Origin: Clostridiales bacterium | Lineage (GTDB): Bacteria; Bacillota; Clostridia; Peptostreptococcales; Anaerovoracaceae | Length of the DNA: 64,000 nucleotides | NCBI GenBank assembly: GCA_012513435.1 | Contig: JAAZCE010000026.1 | Coordinates: 1-64,000 of the forward strand | Direction: 5' to 3' | Made by a program: the position numbers and the translations under genes | Shown here: positions 1 through 8,764 of the stretch, one piece after another | Layout of the letters: each line of letters begins with the position of its first letter | Numbering within the stretch: position 1 is the first letter of the stretch | Notes under the pieces: generated by a model | Databases searched by the model: none | Seen by the model: the letters and a program-made list of their open reading frames with translations, nothing else | Told to the model about the DNA's origin: nothing

Positions 1-2447
1 ATGGTTCCTATGGTTCCGGCCTTGTATACGTTTTCTTCTCCGAATATCGTCTCGACGTATTTCTGTGCCGTTGATTGATATTCTCCCGCAAAGTTCAAGT
101 CTATATCAGGCTCCTTATTGGCCTCGAAGCCGAGAAAGGTCTCAAATGGTATGGTGAAGCCCTCCTTGTTGTATGCCATTCCGCATACAGGGCACACCTT
201 GTCCGGCATATCCACTCCGCAGTCGTATAGCTCCTTGTCTCCCCATTCCAGGTTCTTGCACTTGGAACATAGATAATGAGGCGGCAGAGGGTTTACCTCC
301 GTAATACCTGACATGGTAGCTGCAAAAGAAGAGCCTACTGAGCCTCTTGAACCTACCAGATACCCATCCTCCATTGACTTGTTTACAAGCATCTCGGCAG
401 AACGGTACATTACCGCATAGCCATTATCTATTATTGAATTAAGCTCCTTGTCCAAACGCTCTCTGATTTCCTCCGGCAGAGGCGAGCCATACATATTAGC
501 AGCCCTCTCCTCACAGGCCTTTCGCAAATCCTCTTCGGCATGTTCTATCTTTGGAGGAAATTTACCTTCAGGCACCGGCATCATAGTCTCTATCATACCG
601 GCAATCAGATTGGTATTATCTATTACCACCTTACGGGCCGTCTCCTCGCCAAGATACATGAATTCCTTCATCATCTCATCTGTGGTCCTGAAATAAAGGC
701 CCTCATCTCCTTCAACATCCTTGTAGCCCTGGCCTGCCATAAGTATGCGTCTGTACAAGGCTTCGTCTTCGTCAAAGTAATGAGCATCACAGGTGGCAAC
801 TACAGGCTTATTGTATTTTTCACCTAAAGCTATTATCTTCCTGTTGTTTTCTCTCAGTTCTTCTTCATCCTTGACGTGCCCGCCATCCAGAAGAAACTTG
901 TTGTTTACAAGAGGCTGTATCTCCAAATAATCATAAAAGCCTACAAGATATTCCAGCTCTTTCTCGTCAGCCTTATTGAGTATGGCTCTGTATATTTCTC
1001 CTGCCTCACAGGCAGAACCCACAATAAGCCCCTCTCTGTACTCAGCCAGTATGGACTTTGGCATCCTAGGCTTCTTGTAAAAGTAATTAAGGTGAGCCAT
1101 TGAAACGAGCCTGTAAAGGTTCTTCAGGCCTGTCCTGTTCTTTGCAAAGATAATAACGTGATTGGTTCCCCTTCCCTTGTAGTCTATGGTCCCATCATCT
1201 CTGATTAAGTCCCGGTCATCTAGGAGATATCCCTCGCAGCCGTAGAGTATTTTTATCTCTCCTGCCGCATGGGAAGCATCAGGAAATGCTTGGACTACAC
1301 CGTGGTCTGTAATGGCAACGGCCTTATGGCCCCACTTTTCTGCGGTTTTCACCATTCTTTTCGTATCATTTAATCCGTCCATGGCGCTCATCTTTGTGTG
1401 CGCATGAAGCTCCACTCTCTTCTCCGGATATGTATCGGTTCTCTTCTGCTTCTCGGTTTTTTCTATGCTGTCTGCCATGACTATGACGCAGTTATCAAAC
1501 CTGTCCCACTGAGCCTGTCCGTATATTCTTACACTATCGCCCTTTTGCAGGTGAGTATCTATATCATTCCACTTCTCGTTTATTACAAAGGCTTTAATGC
1601 ATATGCTTGTTTTCTTATCTGTCACGAAAAGGGTCACAAGTTTACTGTCGTTCTTGGTGGTCCTGCAATCCTTTTTAAAAAGCTCTCCTTCCAGGGCTAC
1701 CTTGCCGCTTTCAGAGGTAATCTCATTTAAACTTACAGGCTCACTGTTTATTTGAGAGCCCATAATCAAATTGCCTTTGACCGGTATATATTTCTTTCTT
1801 CTGCCCATATACTGAGGCTTATCCTGTGGTTTCCCCTGAGTCTGTGAGCAAGGCGGGGATGATTGGAAACTTCTGGCAGAAGACGCCGAATTGTTTGCAA
1901 CAGCTGCTCTTTCGGCCTCTTCCTTATCCTCCATTTTCTTGCCTATGGTTTTATATGTATCCTCGTCATTGTCGAATCTAACTTTAAGCTCCATAAGAAG
2001 GTCTCGCTTCAACAGCTCTTCAAACTTCTGGGCAACCTGTTTGTTAAGCGCCGTAACGGCGGTTTCACCCAGGGCATACACTGTCAAAGTGCCATCTTCA
2101 ACCTCCCATTTACTGCTATCTATGGTCTTGGTGATATGGGCGTGCTTGCCGTTGACGAGAGCTATCATGTGGTCTATGTAAAGCCCCAAGGCTTCTTCCG
2201 GCTCCTGAAGCATGTTCTTATAGGTAATGATTAAATCCACCTTCTCTATGTCGGGAAGCCTGGCTATCAATGTCCTCTTGAACAAATCTATGCTTTCGTA
2301 GGGCAACACAAAATTAAGCTCCAATTCCAGGGTGAGTAAGGTCCCATCCTTAGAAATCAAAGCTCGTTTTGTTTCCGGAGTCAAATCTTCCTTTGTCCAC
2401 GGTTTTAATTTTGAAAAATCAATTACGTCTTCCAGTATTGTCTTCAT
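1..2447 (-). CDS. polC: DNA polymerase III PolC, N-terminal 815 residues (cut by window edge)
   Basis: This is the replicative polymerase of Gram-positive bacteria. The visible part contains the N-terminal domain, an OB fold (about residues 230-330), the first half of the PHP domain with the HAHT motif, the second half of PHP, a zinc module (CSKC ... CPVC) and the start of the palm with PDIDLNFAGEYQ. The reading frame is open at position 1. The start is the ATG at 2447, the only in-frame start after an upstream stop, with AGAGGA close before it. The gene overlaps the end of ispG by 29 bases. The 3'-5' exonuclease normally inserted inside PHP (FDVETTGL motif, roughly 180 residues) is absent: the frame passes directly from the YGCEGYLLDD segment to the GTNHVIIFAKN segment near positions 1180-1230. 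Confidence 0.96.
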   Translation of the reverse strand, partial: MKTILEDVIDFSKLKPWTKEDLTPETKRALISKDGTLLTLELELNFVLPYESIDLFKRTLIARLPDIEKVDLIITYKNMLQEPEEALGLYIDHMIALVNGKHAHITKTIDSSKWEVEDGTLTVYALGETAVTALNKQVAQKFEELLKRDLLMELKVRFDNDEDTYKTIGKKMEDKEEAERAAVANNSASSARSFQSSPPCSQTQGKPQDKPQYMGRRKKYIPVKGNLIMGSQINSEPVSLNEITSESGKVALEGELFKKDCRTTKNDSKLVTLFVTDKKTSICIKAFVINEKWNDIDTHLQKGDSVRIYGQAQWDRFDNCVIVMADSIEKTEKQKRTDTYPEKRVELHAHTKMSAMDGLNDTKRMVKTAEKWGHKAVAITDHGVVQAFPDASHAAGEIKILYGCEGYLLDDRDLIRDDGTIDYKGRGTNHVIIFAKNRTGLKNLYRLVSMAHLNYFYKKPRMPKSILAEYREGLIVGSACEAGEIYRAILNKADEKELEYLVGFYDYLEIQPLVNNKFLLDGGHVKDEEELRENNRKIIALGEKYNKPVVATCDAHYFDEDEALYRRILMAGQGYKDVEGDEGLYFRTTDEMMKEFMYLGEETARKVVIDNTNLIAGMIETMMPVPEGKFPPKIEHAEEDLRKACEERAANMYGSPLPEEIRERLDKELNSIIDNGYAVMYRSAEMLVNKSMEDGYLVGSRGSVGSSFAATMSGITEVNPLPPHYLCSKCKNLEWGDKELYDCGVDMPDKVCPVCGMAYNKEGFTIPFETFLGFEANKEPDIDLNFAGEYQSTAQKYVETIFGEENVYKAGTIGT

Positions 2448-3492
2448 ATTCCTCTGCCATCTTTATGATTTCGTCTGCTATATTTTTTTCCTTTACCGTC
2501 TTGATTATTTCTCCCTTTGAAAAAATAAGTCCTTTTCCCTTGCCGCATGCTACTCCTATATCTGCTTCTCTAGCTTCTCCCGGCCCGTTGACAGCGCAGC
2601 CCATTACTGCGATTTTAAGGCCCTTGATGCCCTTTGCCTCCAGCTGGCCTATACGTTTTTCTATTGTCTCGGCTATCCTTTCCAGATCCACCTCCGTACG
2701 TCCGCATGTAGGACAGGATACTATTTCTATGCTCTCTCTGCGAAGACCCGTGGCTGTGAGTATCTCCTTTGCGAAATACACTTCCTCCACCGGGTCGGCT
2801 GTCAGAGAAACTCTCACAGTATCACCGATGCCTTCAAGAAGCAAAGCACCTATGCCTGCCGCAGACCTGACCTTACCTCTTGAGGGCGTGCCCGCCTCCG
2901 TCACTCCTATATGCAGAGGATATGACGATTTTTCATGAACTATTTTATAGGCATCATAGTTCATCTTCACATCTGAAGATTTCAGGGAAATGACTATGTC
3001 CTCAAAATTCATTCTTTCCAGAATTTCTACATTTCTAAGGGCACTTTCCGCAAGGCCCTCAGCCGTGACCTTACCGTACTTTGTCAGAATATCCTTTTCA
3101 AGAGAACCGGAATTAACTCCTACTCTTATAGGTATGTTCCTATCCTTTGCCAACGCCACTATCTGCCGTACGCCTTCTTCGGAGCCTATGTTTCCAGGGT
3201 TGATTCTTATCTTATCCACTCCTGATTTTATTGACTCTACAGCCAGCCTGTAATCAAAATGAATGTCCGCTACTAAAGGTATCCTGGATTTTTCCTTGAT
3301 TTCTGCTAGTGCACGTGCCGCTGCCATATCTGGAACCGCAAGTCTCACTATCTGGCATCCCGCTTCTGTAAGCCTGCCTATCTGACTGATGGTAGATTTC
3401 ACATCTGCCGTAGGGGTGTTGGTCATGGACTGTATGGATACAGGATTACCTCCTCCTATTTTCACATCTCCGCAGAGTATCTCTTTTTTCAT
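2419..3492 (-). CDS. ispG: 4-hydroxy-3-methylbut-2-enyl diphosphate synthase (IspG/GcpE)
   Basis: IspG converts methylerythritol cyclodiphosphate to HMBPP in the cytosolic MEP isoprenoid pathway and uses a [4Fe-4S] cluster. The protein has 357 residues, normal for the short bacterial form. The TIM-barrel start (GGGNPVSIQSMTNT) is clear. The cluster ligands are C260, C263 and C299, followed by E306 in the NGPGE motif. It lies 13 bases after rseP and overlaps polC by 29 bases, so it belongs to the pyrH-polC operon, which also carries the MEP gene dxr. Confidence 0.97.
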   Translation of the reverse strand: MKKEILCGDVKIGGGNPVSIQSMTNTPTADVKSTISQIGRLTEAGCQIVRLAVPDMAAARALAEIKEKSRIPLVADIHFDYRLAVESIKSGVDKIRINPGNIGSEEGVRQIVALAKDRNIPIRVGVNSGSLEKDILTKYGKVTAEGLAESALRNVEILERMNFEDIVISLKSSDVKMNYDAYKIVHEKSSYPLHIGVTEAGTPSRGKVRSAAGIGALLLEGIGDTVRVSLTADPVEEVYFAKEILTATGLRRESIEIVSCPTCGRTEVDLERIAETIEKRIGQLEAKGIKGLKIAVMGCAVNGPGEAREADIGVACGKGKGLIFSKGEIIKTVKEKNIADEIIKMAEEYEDNTGRRN

Positions 3493-3505
3493 ATATGACC
3501 TCTTA

Positions 3506-4519
3506 TCATGAGAATATCGGCACGATGAACTTGATTATATCATTCCACGTCACATAGACCATCAGAAGGAGCAGGAGCATTATTCCTATGAAGTGCACCT
3601 TGCCCTCCATTTCGTCGGTAACCCGTTTGCCTGTTATCTTCCTTATTATCAAAAACAGCAGTCTGCCGCCGTCAAGTGCCGGAAGTGGAAGCATATTCAT
3701 TATTGCCAGGTTAAGGCTCAGCAGTGCCGCCAGATACACTACATAGATTACACCGGCCTTGGCAGAATCGTTTACTGCATAGACGATGCCCACCGGGCCG
3801 CTCAGCTCCTTGACGGAAACATCTCCTGTAAACAGCTGCTTGATAATATCGTACATCATCACGGTCATATTCCAGGTATTCTTAACTCCCGCCACTGCGG
3901 CGTACCCAGGGTTGTGCTCACTGGCAGCCGTTATCCCTATCTTGTTACGGTTGGCTTGCTTGTCAAATTCCAGATCTGATACAAGGGTCATTTCCATGCC
4001 GTTTCTCAGCACCGTTATTTCTGCCGTATCCTTCTCACTTTCACCTACATATGTGATTATATCGTTCCATTCATCTACTTCCCTGCCGTCTACAGCTGTT
4101 ATTTCATCTCCCTGCAAAAGCCCGGCTTCATAGGCAGGGGACTGTTCCACAACCTTGTCTACCGTCGTTGTAGGCTGACCAATCCAAAAGGCTATTATCA
4201 TCAGCAGTATCACTGCCGTCAGCAGATTCATAAAAGAGCCTGCTATAAGCACCAGGGCTCTCTGCCATGCCGGCTTATTATTAAAGGCTCTCTCATCATC
4301 GGAATCCTGATCCTCACCTTCCATTGCACAGAAGCCGCCTATAGGAAAAGCTCGCAGCGAATAGGTTGTCTCACCCTTCTGTCTCTTGAAAAAAGCAGGT
4401 CCCATGCCAATGGCAAACTCATTTACCTTGACGCCGCAGGCTTTTGCCACTATGAAATGGCCCAACTCATGTACGAAGATGAGAAGGCAGAATATTATTA
4501 TTGCATAAATTACAGTCAT
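3506..4519 (-). CDS. rseP: RIP site-2 zinc metalloprotease RseP
   Basis: This membrane-embedded zinc protease cleaves transmembrane substrates such as anti-sigma factors and signal-peptide remnants. The zinc motif HELGH is at residues 17-21 in the first membrane segment. A PDZ domain spans about 115-190. The second active-site motif, N275 to ALDGG near 281-285, lies in a later membrane segment. At 337 residues it is the usual length for the one-PDZ Firmicutes type. It sits between dxr and ispG with gaps of 13 bases on both sides, and co-transcription is very likely. Confidence 0.96.
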   Translation of the reverse strand: MTVIYAIIIFCLLIFVHELGHFIVAKACGVKVNEFAIGMGPAFFKRQKGETTYSLRAFPIGGFCAMEGEDQDSDDERAFNNKPAWQRALVLIAGSFMNLLTAVILLMIIAFWIGQPTTTVDKVVEQSPAYEAGLLQGDEITAVDGREVDEWNDIITYVGESEKDTAEITVLRNGMEMTLVSDLEFDKQANRNKIGITAASEHNPGYAAVAGVKNTWNMTVMMYDIIKQLFTGDVSVKELSGPVGIVYAVNDSAKAGVIYVVYLAALLSLNLAIMNMLPLPALDGGRLLFLIIRKITGKRVTDEMEGKVHFIGIMLLLLLMVYVTWNDIIKFIVPIFS

Positions 4520-4532
4520 TTGTTTCCTCCTG

Positions 4533-5687
4533 CTAAATCTTATTCCTCACTTCTTCTCTTATTCTCAAATCCTCTTCAAGTATTCCTTCGAGGTCCAAAT
4601 GGTACTTAGGTAGGTGCTTATCCATAATCCTCACAAGAGAATCCTGAATATCAGTGAATTTTATCATTCCCCTTAAAAACATATCCACCAGAACCTCATT
4701 TGCTCCGTTTAAAACTACAGGGTAGCTTCCTCCCAGTCTGGCGGCTTCATAGGCTAAATCTATAGTCTTGAAAACCTCTCGGTCTGCCGGGTAAAAGGTC
4801 ATACCTTCTTCAAGACCAAAAAAGTCTAGCTCCTTTACGGCTTTTACCTCTGTAAGATTCAGTCTGTCAGGATAGGAAAGAGCATAGGCAATAGGTATCT
4901 TCATGTCATGATTCCCCATTTGCCCGATTACCGAGCCATCCTCATATTCAACTGCGGAATGTAGTATGCTTTGAGGGTGAACTACTATCTGTATCTTTTC
5001 AATAGGCACATCGAAGAGCCACTTTGCCTCAATTACTTCAAGGCCTTTGTTCATCATGCTGGCCGAATCTATGGTTATCTTGCTTCCCATAGTCCAGTTG
5101 GGATGAGCCAGCGCTTCCTTCAGAGTAACCGCTCCAAGCTGCTCTCTCGTGTATCCTCTAAAGGGACCTCCCGACGCCGTAAGTATTATCCTCTTTATCT
5201 TATTATTCCCACATCCCTGGAGGCTCTGAAAAATAGCGCTGTGTTCGCTGTCTACAGGAAGAAGCTTTACGCCCTTTCTCTTAACGGCGTCCATCACTAT
5301 CTGCCCTCCGGCAACAAGAGTTTCCTTATTGGCAAAGGCTATATCCTTTCCAGCTTCAATAGCAGCCATAGTAGGCTCTAGACCTCTCATTCCCATAAGT
5401 GAATTTATCACCGTATGACAGCTCTCCATAGATGCTATTTCTTTGAGGCCCTCAGGTCCTTCGTATACCTGAACTCCCTTATACATATTCTGTATACGCC
5501 TTGCATCCTCCCGGCTCTTTACAGCTACTGCTTCCGGTTTGAATTCATCCATCTGCTTCATAAGAAGCTCTATATTTTTAGCGCAGCTTAAAGCCACAAC
5601 CTTATATTTCTCACTGTTATGTCTTATTATGTCCAGACTTTGACTTCCGATTGAACCTGTACTCCCTAAAATTGAAATATTTTTCAT
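4533..5687 (-). CDS. dxr: 1-deoxy-D-xylulose 5-phosphate reductoisomerase
   Basis: Dxr makes 2-C-methyl-D-erythritol 4-phosphate from DXP with NADPH, the first committed step of the MEP pathway. It has 384 residues. The N-terminal dinucleotide motif GSTGSIG is at residues 8-14, and the PVDSEHSAIFQ and ASGGPFRG active-site segments are intact. The ATG at 5687 has a GGAGGC site in front. There is a 64-base gap to cdsA upstream and 13 bases to rseP downstream. Confidence 0.97.
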   Translation of the reverse strand: MKNISILGSTGSIGSQSLDIIRHNSEKYKVVALSCAKNIELLMKQMDEFKPEAVAVKSREDARRIQNMYKGVQVYEGPEGLKEIASMESCHTVINSLMGMRGLEPTMAAIEAGKDIAFANKETLVAGGQIVMDAVKRKGVKLLPVDSEHSAIFQSLQGCGNNKIKRIILTASGGPFRGYTREQLGAVTLKEALAHPNWTMGSKITIDSASMMNKGLEVIEAKWLFDVPIEKIQIVVHPQSILHSAVEYEDGSVIGQMGNHDMKIPIAYALSYPDRLNLTEVKAVKELDFFGLEEGMTFYPADREVFKTIDLAYEAARLGGSYPVVLNGANEVLVDMFLRGMIKFTDIQDSLVRIMDKHLPKYHLDLEGILEEDLRIREEVRNKI

Positions 5688-5751
5688 GCCTGCCTCCGAA
5701 ATCCAAAATCTATCAACCCATGAAATCTACGAACCCCATGAAAATACGGTT

Positions 5752-6543
5752 TTATAATCCATACCCCATTACCAGTACTATATAGTAGTAAACCATAGGT
5801 CCCGTAAACAATACGCTGTCAAATCTGTCCAAAATACCGCCGTGTCCCGGAATCAAATTGCCGTAGTCCTTTATTCCCATCTTTCTCTTGAATATAGATG
5901 CGGTCAAATCTCCAAACTGCGAAACTATTCCCCCCAGCAATCCTATTACAAGACAGTGGATGAATACGTCAGACATGAAGAACCATCCGAAAAGCCCGCT
6001 TAGGATTATGCTGCCCAGAATTCCTCCGATTGAACCTTCAATAGTTTTCTTAGGACTTATGTTAGGGCAAAGTTTGTGCCTGCCCAGGCAGTAGCCTGAA
6101 AAGTATGCCATGACATCAGTTCCGAATGCAGTGATGACTATTAGCCATACCATATTGCTGTAGATTCCCGTCTGTTCCACGAGAGTAACGTGAAATGAGA
6201 AAAACACAACGTAGAATATGCCCGTTACAGTTGCCATTGCATCCTCCAGCTTCCTGTGCTGGATATTGAACAGATAAAGAAGGCTCAAAAGAACCGATGC
6301 GAAAATCCAGAGCATATACCATTCATATCTGCCTCCGACAAGCTGGATAGCATAGAGCCCGGCTGCCGACACACAGGCAATTGCGAAATTAGGCTTCACG
6401 CCCATATTTTCAAAACCCTTATAGAATTCTCTGACCCCCATAATGCCAATCAGCACACAGGCGGCAAAGAGCCAGTATCCTCCGAAATACAGTATTGCAA
6501 GCAGCGGCACCATAATAAGTCCCGATAATACTCTGGTTTTCAT
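5752..6543 (-). CDS. cdsA: Phosphatidate cytidylyltransferase
   Basis: CdsA makes CDP-diacylglycerol from phosphatidate and CTP at the membrane for phospholipid synthesis. The protein has 263 residues with several hydrophobic segments and the C-terminal family signature GHGGILDRFDS. I chose the ATG at 6543 because GGAGG lies 8 bases upstream. A longer frame starting at 6570 would run inside uppS and has no such site. The uppS stop codon is one base upstream of this start, so translation is probably coupled. Confidence 0.95.
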   Translation of the reverse strand: MKTRVLSGLIMVPLLAILYFGGYWLFAACVLIGIMGVREFYKGFENMGVKPNFAIACVSAAGLYAIQLVGGRYEWYMLWIFASVLLSLLYLFNIQHRKLEDAMATVTGIFYVVFFSFHVTLVEQTGIYSNMVWLIVITAFGTDVMAYFSGYCLGRHKLCPNISPKKTIEGSIGGILGSIILSGLFGWFFMSDVFIHCLVIGLLGGIVSQFGDLTASIFKRKMGIKDYGNLIPGHGGILDRFDSVLFTGPMVYYYIVLVMGYGL

Positions 6544-6544
6544 T

Positions 6545-7267
6545 CTATCTACCTCCGAACCGTCTCTCACGGCTTTGATAATCCTCTATTGCCTTCTCGT
6601 ATTCCCCAGGAGTGAAATCCGGCCATAGCACATCAGGAAATACAAGCTCACTGTATGCGCTCTGCCAAAGTAGAAAATTAGAAAGTCGGAGCTCGCCGCT
6701 GGTGCGGATTATCAGCTCCGGATCAGGGGTCCTGCAGTCAGCCGCTCCCGAATACAGCTCTCGGTCTATGGCTTCCTCCGTTATTTCGTCTGGCTCCAGC
6801 TCTCCCGTCCTCACCTTCTCTGCCAGCTTGACAACAGCCTTCTTAATTTCGTCTCTCCCCCCGTAATTAAGGGCTATATTAAACTGTAGTCCTGTATTGT
6901 CTCTGGTAGCTTCCAGGGTTTCCTCAAGGCTTTTCACAGCGTCCTTAGGAAGCTGACTGTAGTCTCCGAAGACCTTAACCCTTACGTTATTATCAACAAG
7001 CCCATGCAAATCGCTGTTCACATAGGTCACCAGCAGCTTAAAGATGCCTGAAACCTCAACTATTGAACGCTTCCAGTTCTCCGTGGAAAAGGCGTATACC
7101 GTCAAGTATTTTATTCCCAGCTTATCGGAATGATCCACGATTTTCTTCATGGCTTTCATTCCTGCATTGTGACCTGCCAGTCTCGGCAGATTTTTTTTCT
7201 TTGCCCATCTTCCATTGCCATCCATTATTACAGCTACATGAATCGGCATCCTGTCTTTATTCAACAT
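6545..7267 (-). CDS. uppS: Undecaprenyl diphosphate synthase (isoprenyl transferase)
   Basis: UppS condenses eight isopentenyl diphosphates onto farnesyl diphosphate to give the C55 lipid carrier for cell-wall synthesis. The 240-residue protein has the cis-prenyltransferase signature VIMDGNGRWA with catalytic D16, the AFSTENWKR segment, and the RTSGELRLSNFLLWQ motif near the C terminus. It is followed directly by cdsA. An 85-base gap to frr contains a hairpin at 7289-7315. Confidence 0.97.
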   Translation of the reverse strand: MLNKDRMPIHVAVIMDGNGRWAKKKNLPRLAGHNAGMKAMKKIVDHSDKLGIKYLTVYAFSTENWKRSIVEVSGIFKLLVTYVNSDLHGLVDNNVRVKVFGDYSQLPKDAVKSLEETLEATRDNTGLQFNIALNYGGRDEIKKAVVKLAEKVRTGELEPDEITEEAIDRELYSGAADCRTPDPELIIRTSGELRLSNFLLWQSAYSELVFPDVLWPDFTPGEYEKAIEDYQSRERRFGGR

Positions 7268-7288
7268 TGCTTTTACCTATCTTATAAA

Positions 7289-7315
7289 TAGATGTGACCC
7301 TTTAGGCCACATCTA
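7289..7315 (-). other. Intercistronic hairpin between frr and uppS
   Basis: An 8-bp perfect inverted repeat (TAGATGTG / CACATCTA) with a short loop lies in the frr-uppS gap. The sequence after it on the minus strand is TTTATAAG rather than a full U tract. It could be a partial terminator or an mRNA processing or stability element. Confidence 0.4.
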
Positions 7316-7352
7316 CAATTCGCTTTACACTTCTTCCTTGCCAACTCTTTGT

Positions 7353-7910
7353 CTATACTTCCAGAATTTCCTTTTCCTTGTCGGCTACTATTTCATCTAT
7401 ATTTTTAACTGCCTTGTCGGTAGTCTTCTGAATGTCATCTAGGGTGCCCTTAACGTCGTCCTCTGTAAAGTCTCCGGCTTTTTCCATTTTCTTTACCTTG
7501 TCGTTTGCATCACGTCTCAGATTTCTTACGGCTACCTTGGTCTCTTCACCCATCTTCTTCACAATCTTGGTAAGCTCTTTTCTTCTCTCCTCCGTAACCT
7601 GCGGAATCTGGAGTCTTACCACCTTGCCGTCGTTGGCAGGATTGATGCCTACGTTGGCGATGTTTATTCCCTTTTCTATTTCAGTAATGCTCTTAGGGTC
7701 AAAAGGTGTTATCAAGAGAGTCCTAGGCTCAGGAACTGATATGTTGGCAAGAGATTTGAGAGGCGTAGGTGTTCCGTAGTAGTCTACCATTACCTTATCA
7801 ACAAGCGCAGCGTTTGCACGTCCGGCTCTTACTGTTGCCAAATCCTCCTTTAAAAGGATTATACTTTTTTCTATTTTGCCGTTCAGCATTTCAACATTAA
7901 ATTCACTCAT
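7353..7910 (-). CDS. frr: Ribosome recycling factor
   Basis: RRF splits the post-termination ribosome together with EF-G. The 185-residue protein shows the typical signatures RAGRANAALVDKV, YYGTPTPLKSLA and the RRDANDKVKK segment, with no truncation. It follows pyrH by 18 bases with a GGAGG site, in the classical pyrH-frr order. Confidence 0.98.
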   Translation of the reverse strand: MSEFNVEMLNGKIEKSIILLKEDLATVRAGRANAALVDKVMVDYYGTPTPLKSLANISVPEPRTLLITPFDPKSITEIEKGINIANVGINPANDGKVVRLQIPQVTEERRKELTKIVKKMGEETKVAVRNLRRDANDKVKKMEKAGDFTEDDVKGTLDDIQKTTDKAVKNIDEIVADKEKEILEV

Positions 7911-7928
7911 TTCATTACCTCCATATGA

Positions 7929-8633
7929 CTATTTGACTATAGTTCCTATTTTCTTCCCACATACGGCCTTCATTATATTCCCATCCTCTGCAAGTGCAAA
8001 GACATGTATTGCTATTTTATTATCCCTGCAAAGAGAAGCTGCCGTGGAATCCATGACCTTCAGGTCTTTTTCCAGCACTTCCTTATGAGTCAGCGAATCG
8101 TATCTGACGGCATTAGGATTTGTTTCCGGGTCATCGGAATAAACAGCATCCACCTTCTTGGCGAGAAGTATTACCTCCGCATCAATTTCCGCAGCTCTCA
8201 GGGCTGCCGTCGTATCGGTGGAAAAAAACGGATTTCCCGTTCCGGCCCCGAATATTACCACCTTGCCGTTTTCCAGATGGCTAATGGCCTTTCTTCGCAC
8301 ATATGGTTCGGCAACCTCTCGCATCTCTATTGCCGTCTGAACCCTTGTTGGAATTCCCTCTCCCTCAAAGGAATCCTGCAGCGCCATTGCGTTCATTACG
8401 GTAGCTAGCATTCCCATATAGTCGGCTGTAGCTCTATCCATGCTTTGACTGGTCCTTCCTCGCCAGAAGTTTCCACCTCCGACCACTACTGCTACTTCAA
8501 CGTTCATGTCGGTTATCTCCTTGACTTGAAGTGCGACCTTTTTAAGCATTTTCTCGTTGATTCCAAAATGCTTGTCTCCTGCCAGAGCCTCTCCGCTTAT
8601 CTTAAGCAGGACTCGTTTATACTTTGCCTCCAT
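7929..8633 (-). CDS. pyrH: UMP kinase
   Basis: This enzyme phosphorylates UMP to UDP in pyrimidine nucleotide synthesis. The 234-residue protein belongs to the amino-acid-kinase fold, with LLKISGEAL at the N terminus, [11 protein letters not shown], and [11 protein letters not shown] for acceptor binding. In most Firmicutes rpsB-tsf lies immediately upstream. Here pyrH has its own strong promoter (8689-8717) and is 22 kb from tsf. An AAGGAG site precedes the ATG at 8633. Confidence 0.98.
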   Translation of the reverse strand: MEAKYKRVLLKISGEALAGDKHFGINEKMLKKVALQVKEITDMNVEVAVVVGGGNFWRGRTSQSMDRATADYMGMLATVMNAMALQDSFEGEGIPTRVQTAIEMREVAEPYVRRKAISHLENGKVVIFGAGTGNPFFSTDTTAALRAAEIDAEVILLAKKVDAVYSDDPETNPNAVRYDSLTHKEVLEKDLKVMDSTAASLCRDNKIAIHVFALAEDGNIMKAVCGKKIGTIVK

Positions 8634-8688
8634 ATTCGACTCCTTGTGTATTCTTTTTTACCTTCTATTGGTCTTCAATACCTTTATA

Positions 8689-8717
8689 ATTATAACATAA
8701 CAAAAAACAGTGGGCAA
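8689..8717 (-). promoter_or_regulatory. Sigma-A-type promoter of the pyrH-polC operon
   Basis: On the minus strand TTGCCC (8712-8717) and TATAAT (8689-8694) are separated by 17 bases, which puts the transcript start about 50 bases upstream of pyrH. It is divergent from the promoter of the MFS gene. Confidence 0.75.
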
Positions 8718-8728
8718 TGTTTTATACT

Positions 8729-8756
8729 TTGAAAACCATATAAAATAGTATATACT
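8729..8756 (+). promoter_or_regulatory. Promoter of the MFS gene, likely giving a leaderless mRNA
   Basis: TTGAAA (8729-8734) and TATACT (8751-8756) are 16 bases apart on the plus strand. A start 6-8 bases after the -10 would fall at 8762-8765, on the GTG/ATG start codons themselves. No Shine-Dalgarno sequence is present between the -10 box and the ATG. Confidence 0.6.
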
Positions 8757-8764
8757 GTGTTGTG

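Noticed and set aside
448-2234. Several plus-strand reading frames inside polC
   Set aside because: They are shadows of the well-supported minus-strand PolC frame and show no recognisable protein features.
8762-8764. GTG at 8762 as start of the MFS gene
   Set aside because: It directly precedes an ATG and adds only one residue. Both lie at the predicted transcript start, and ATG is the better initiator for a leaderless mRNA.
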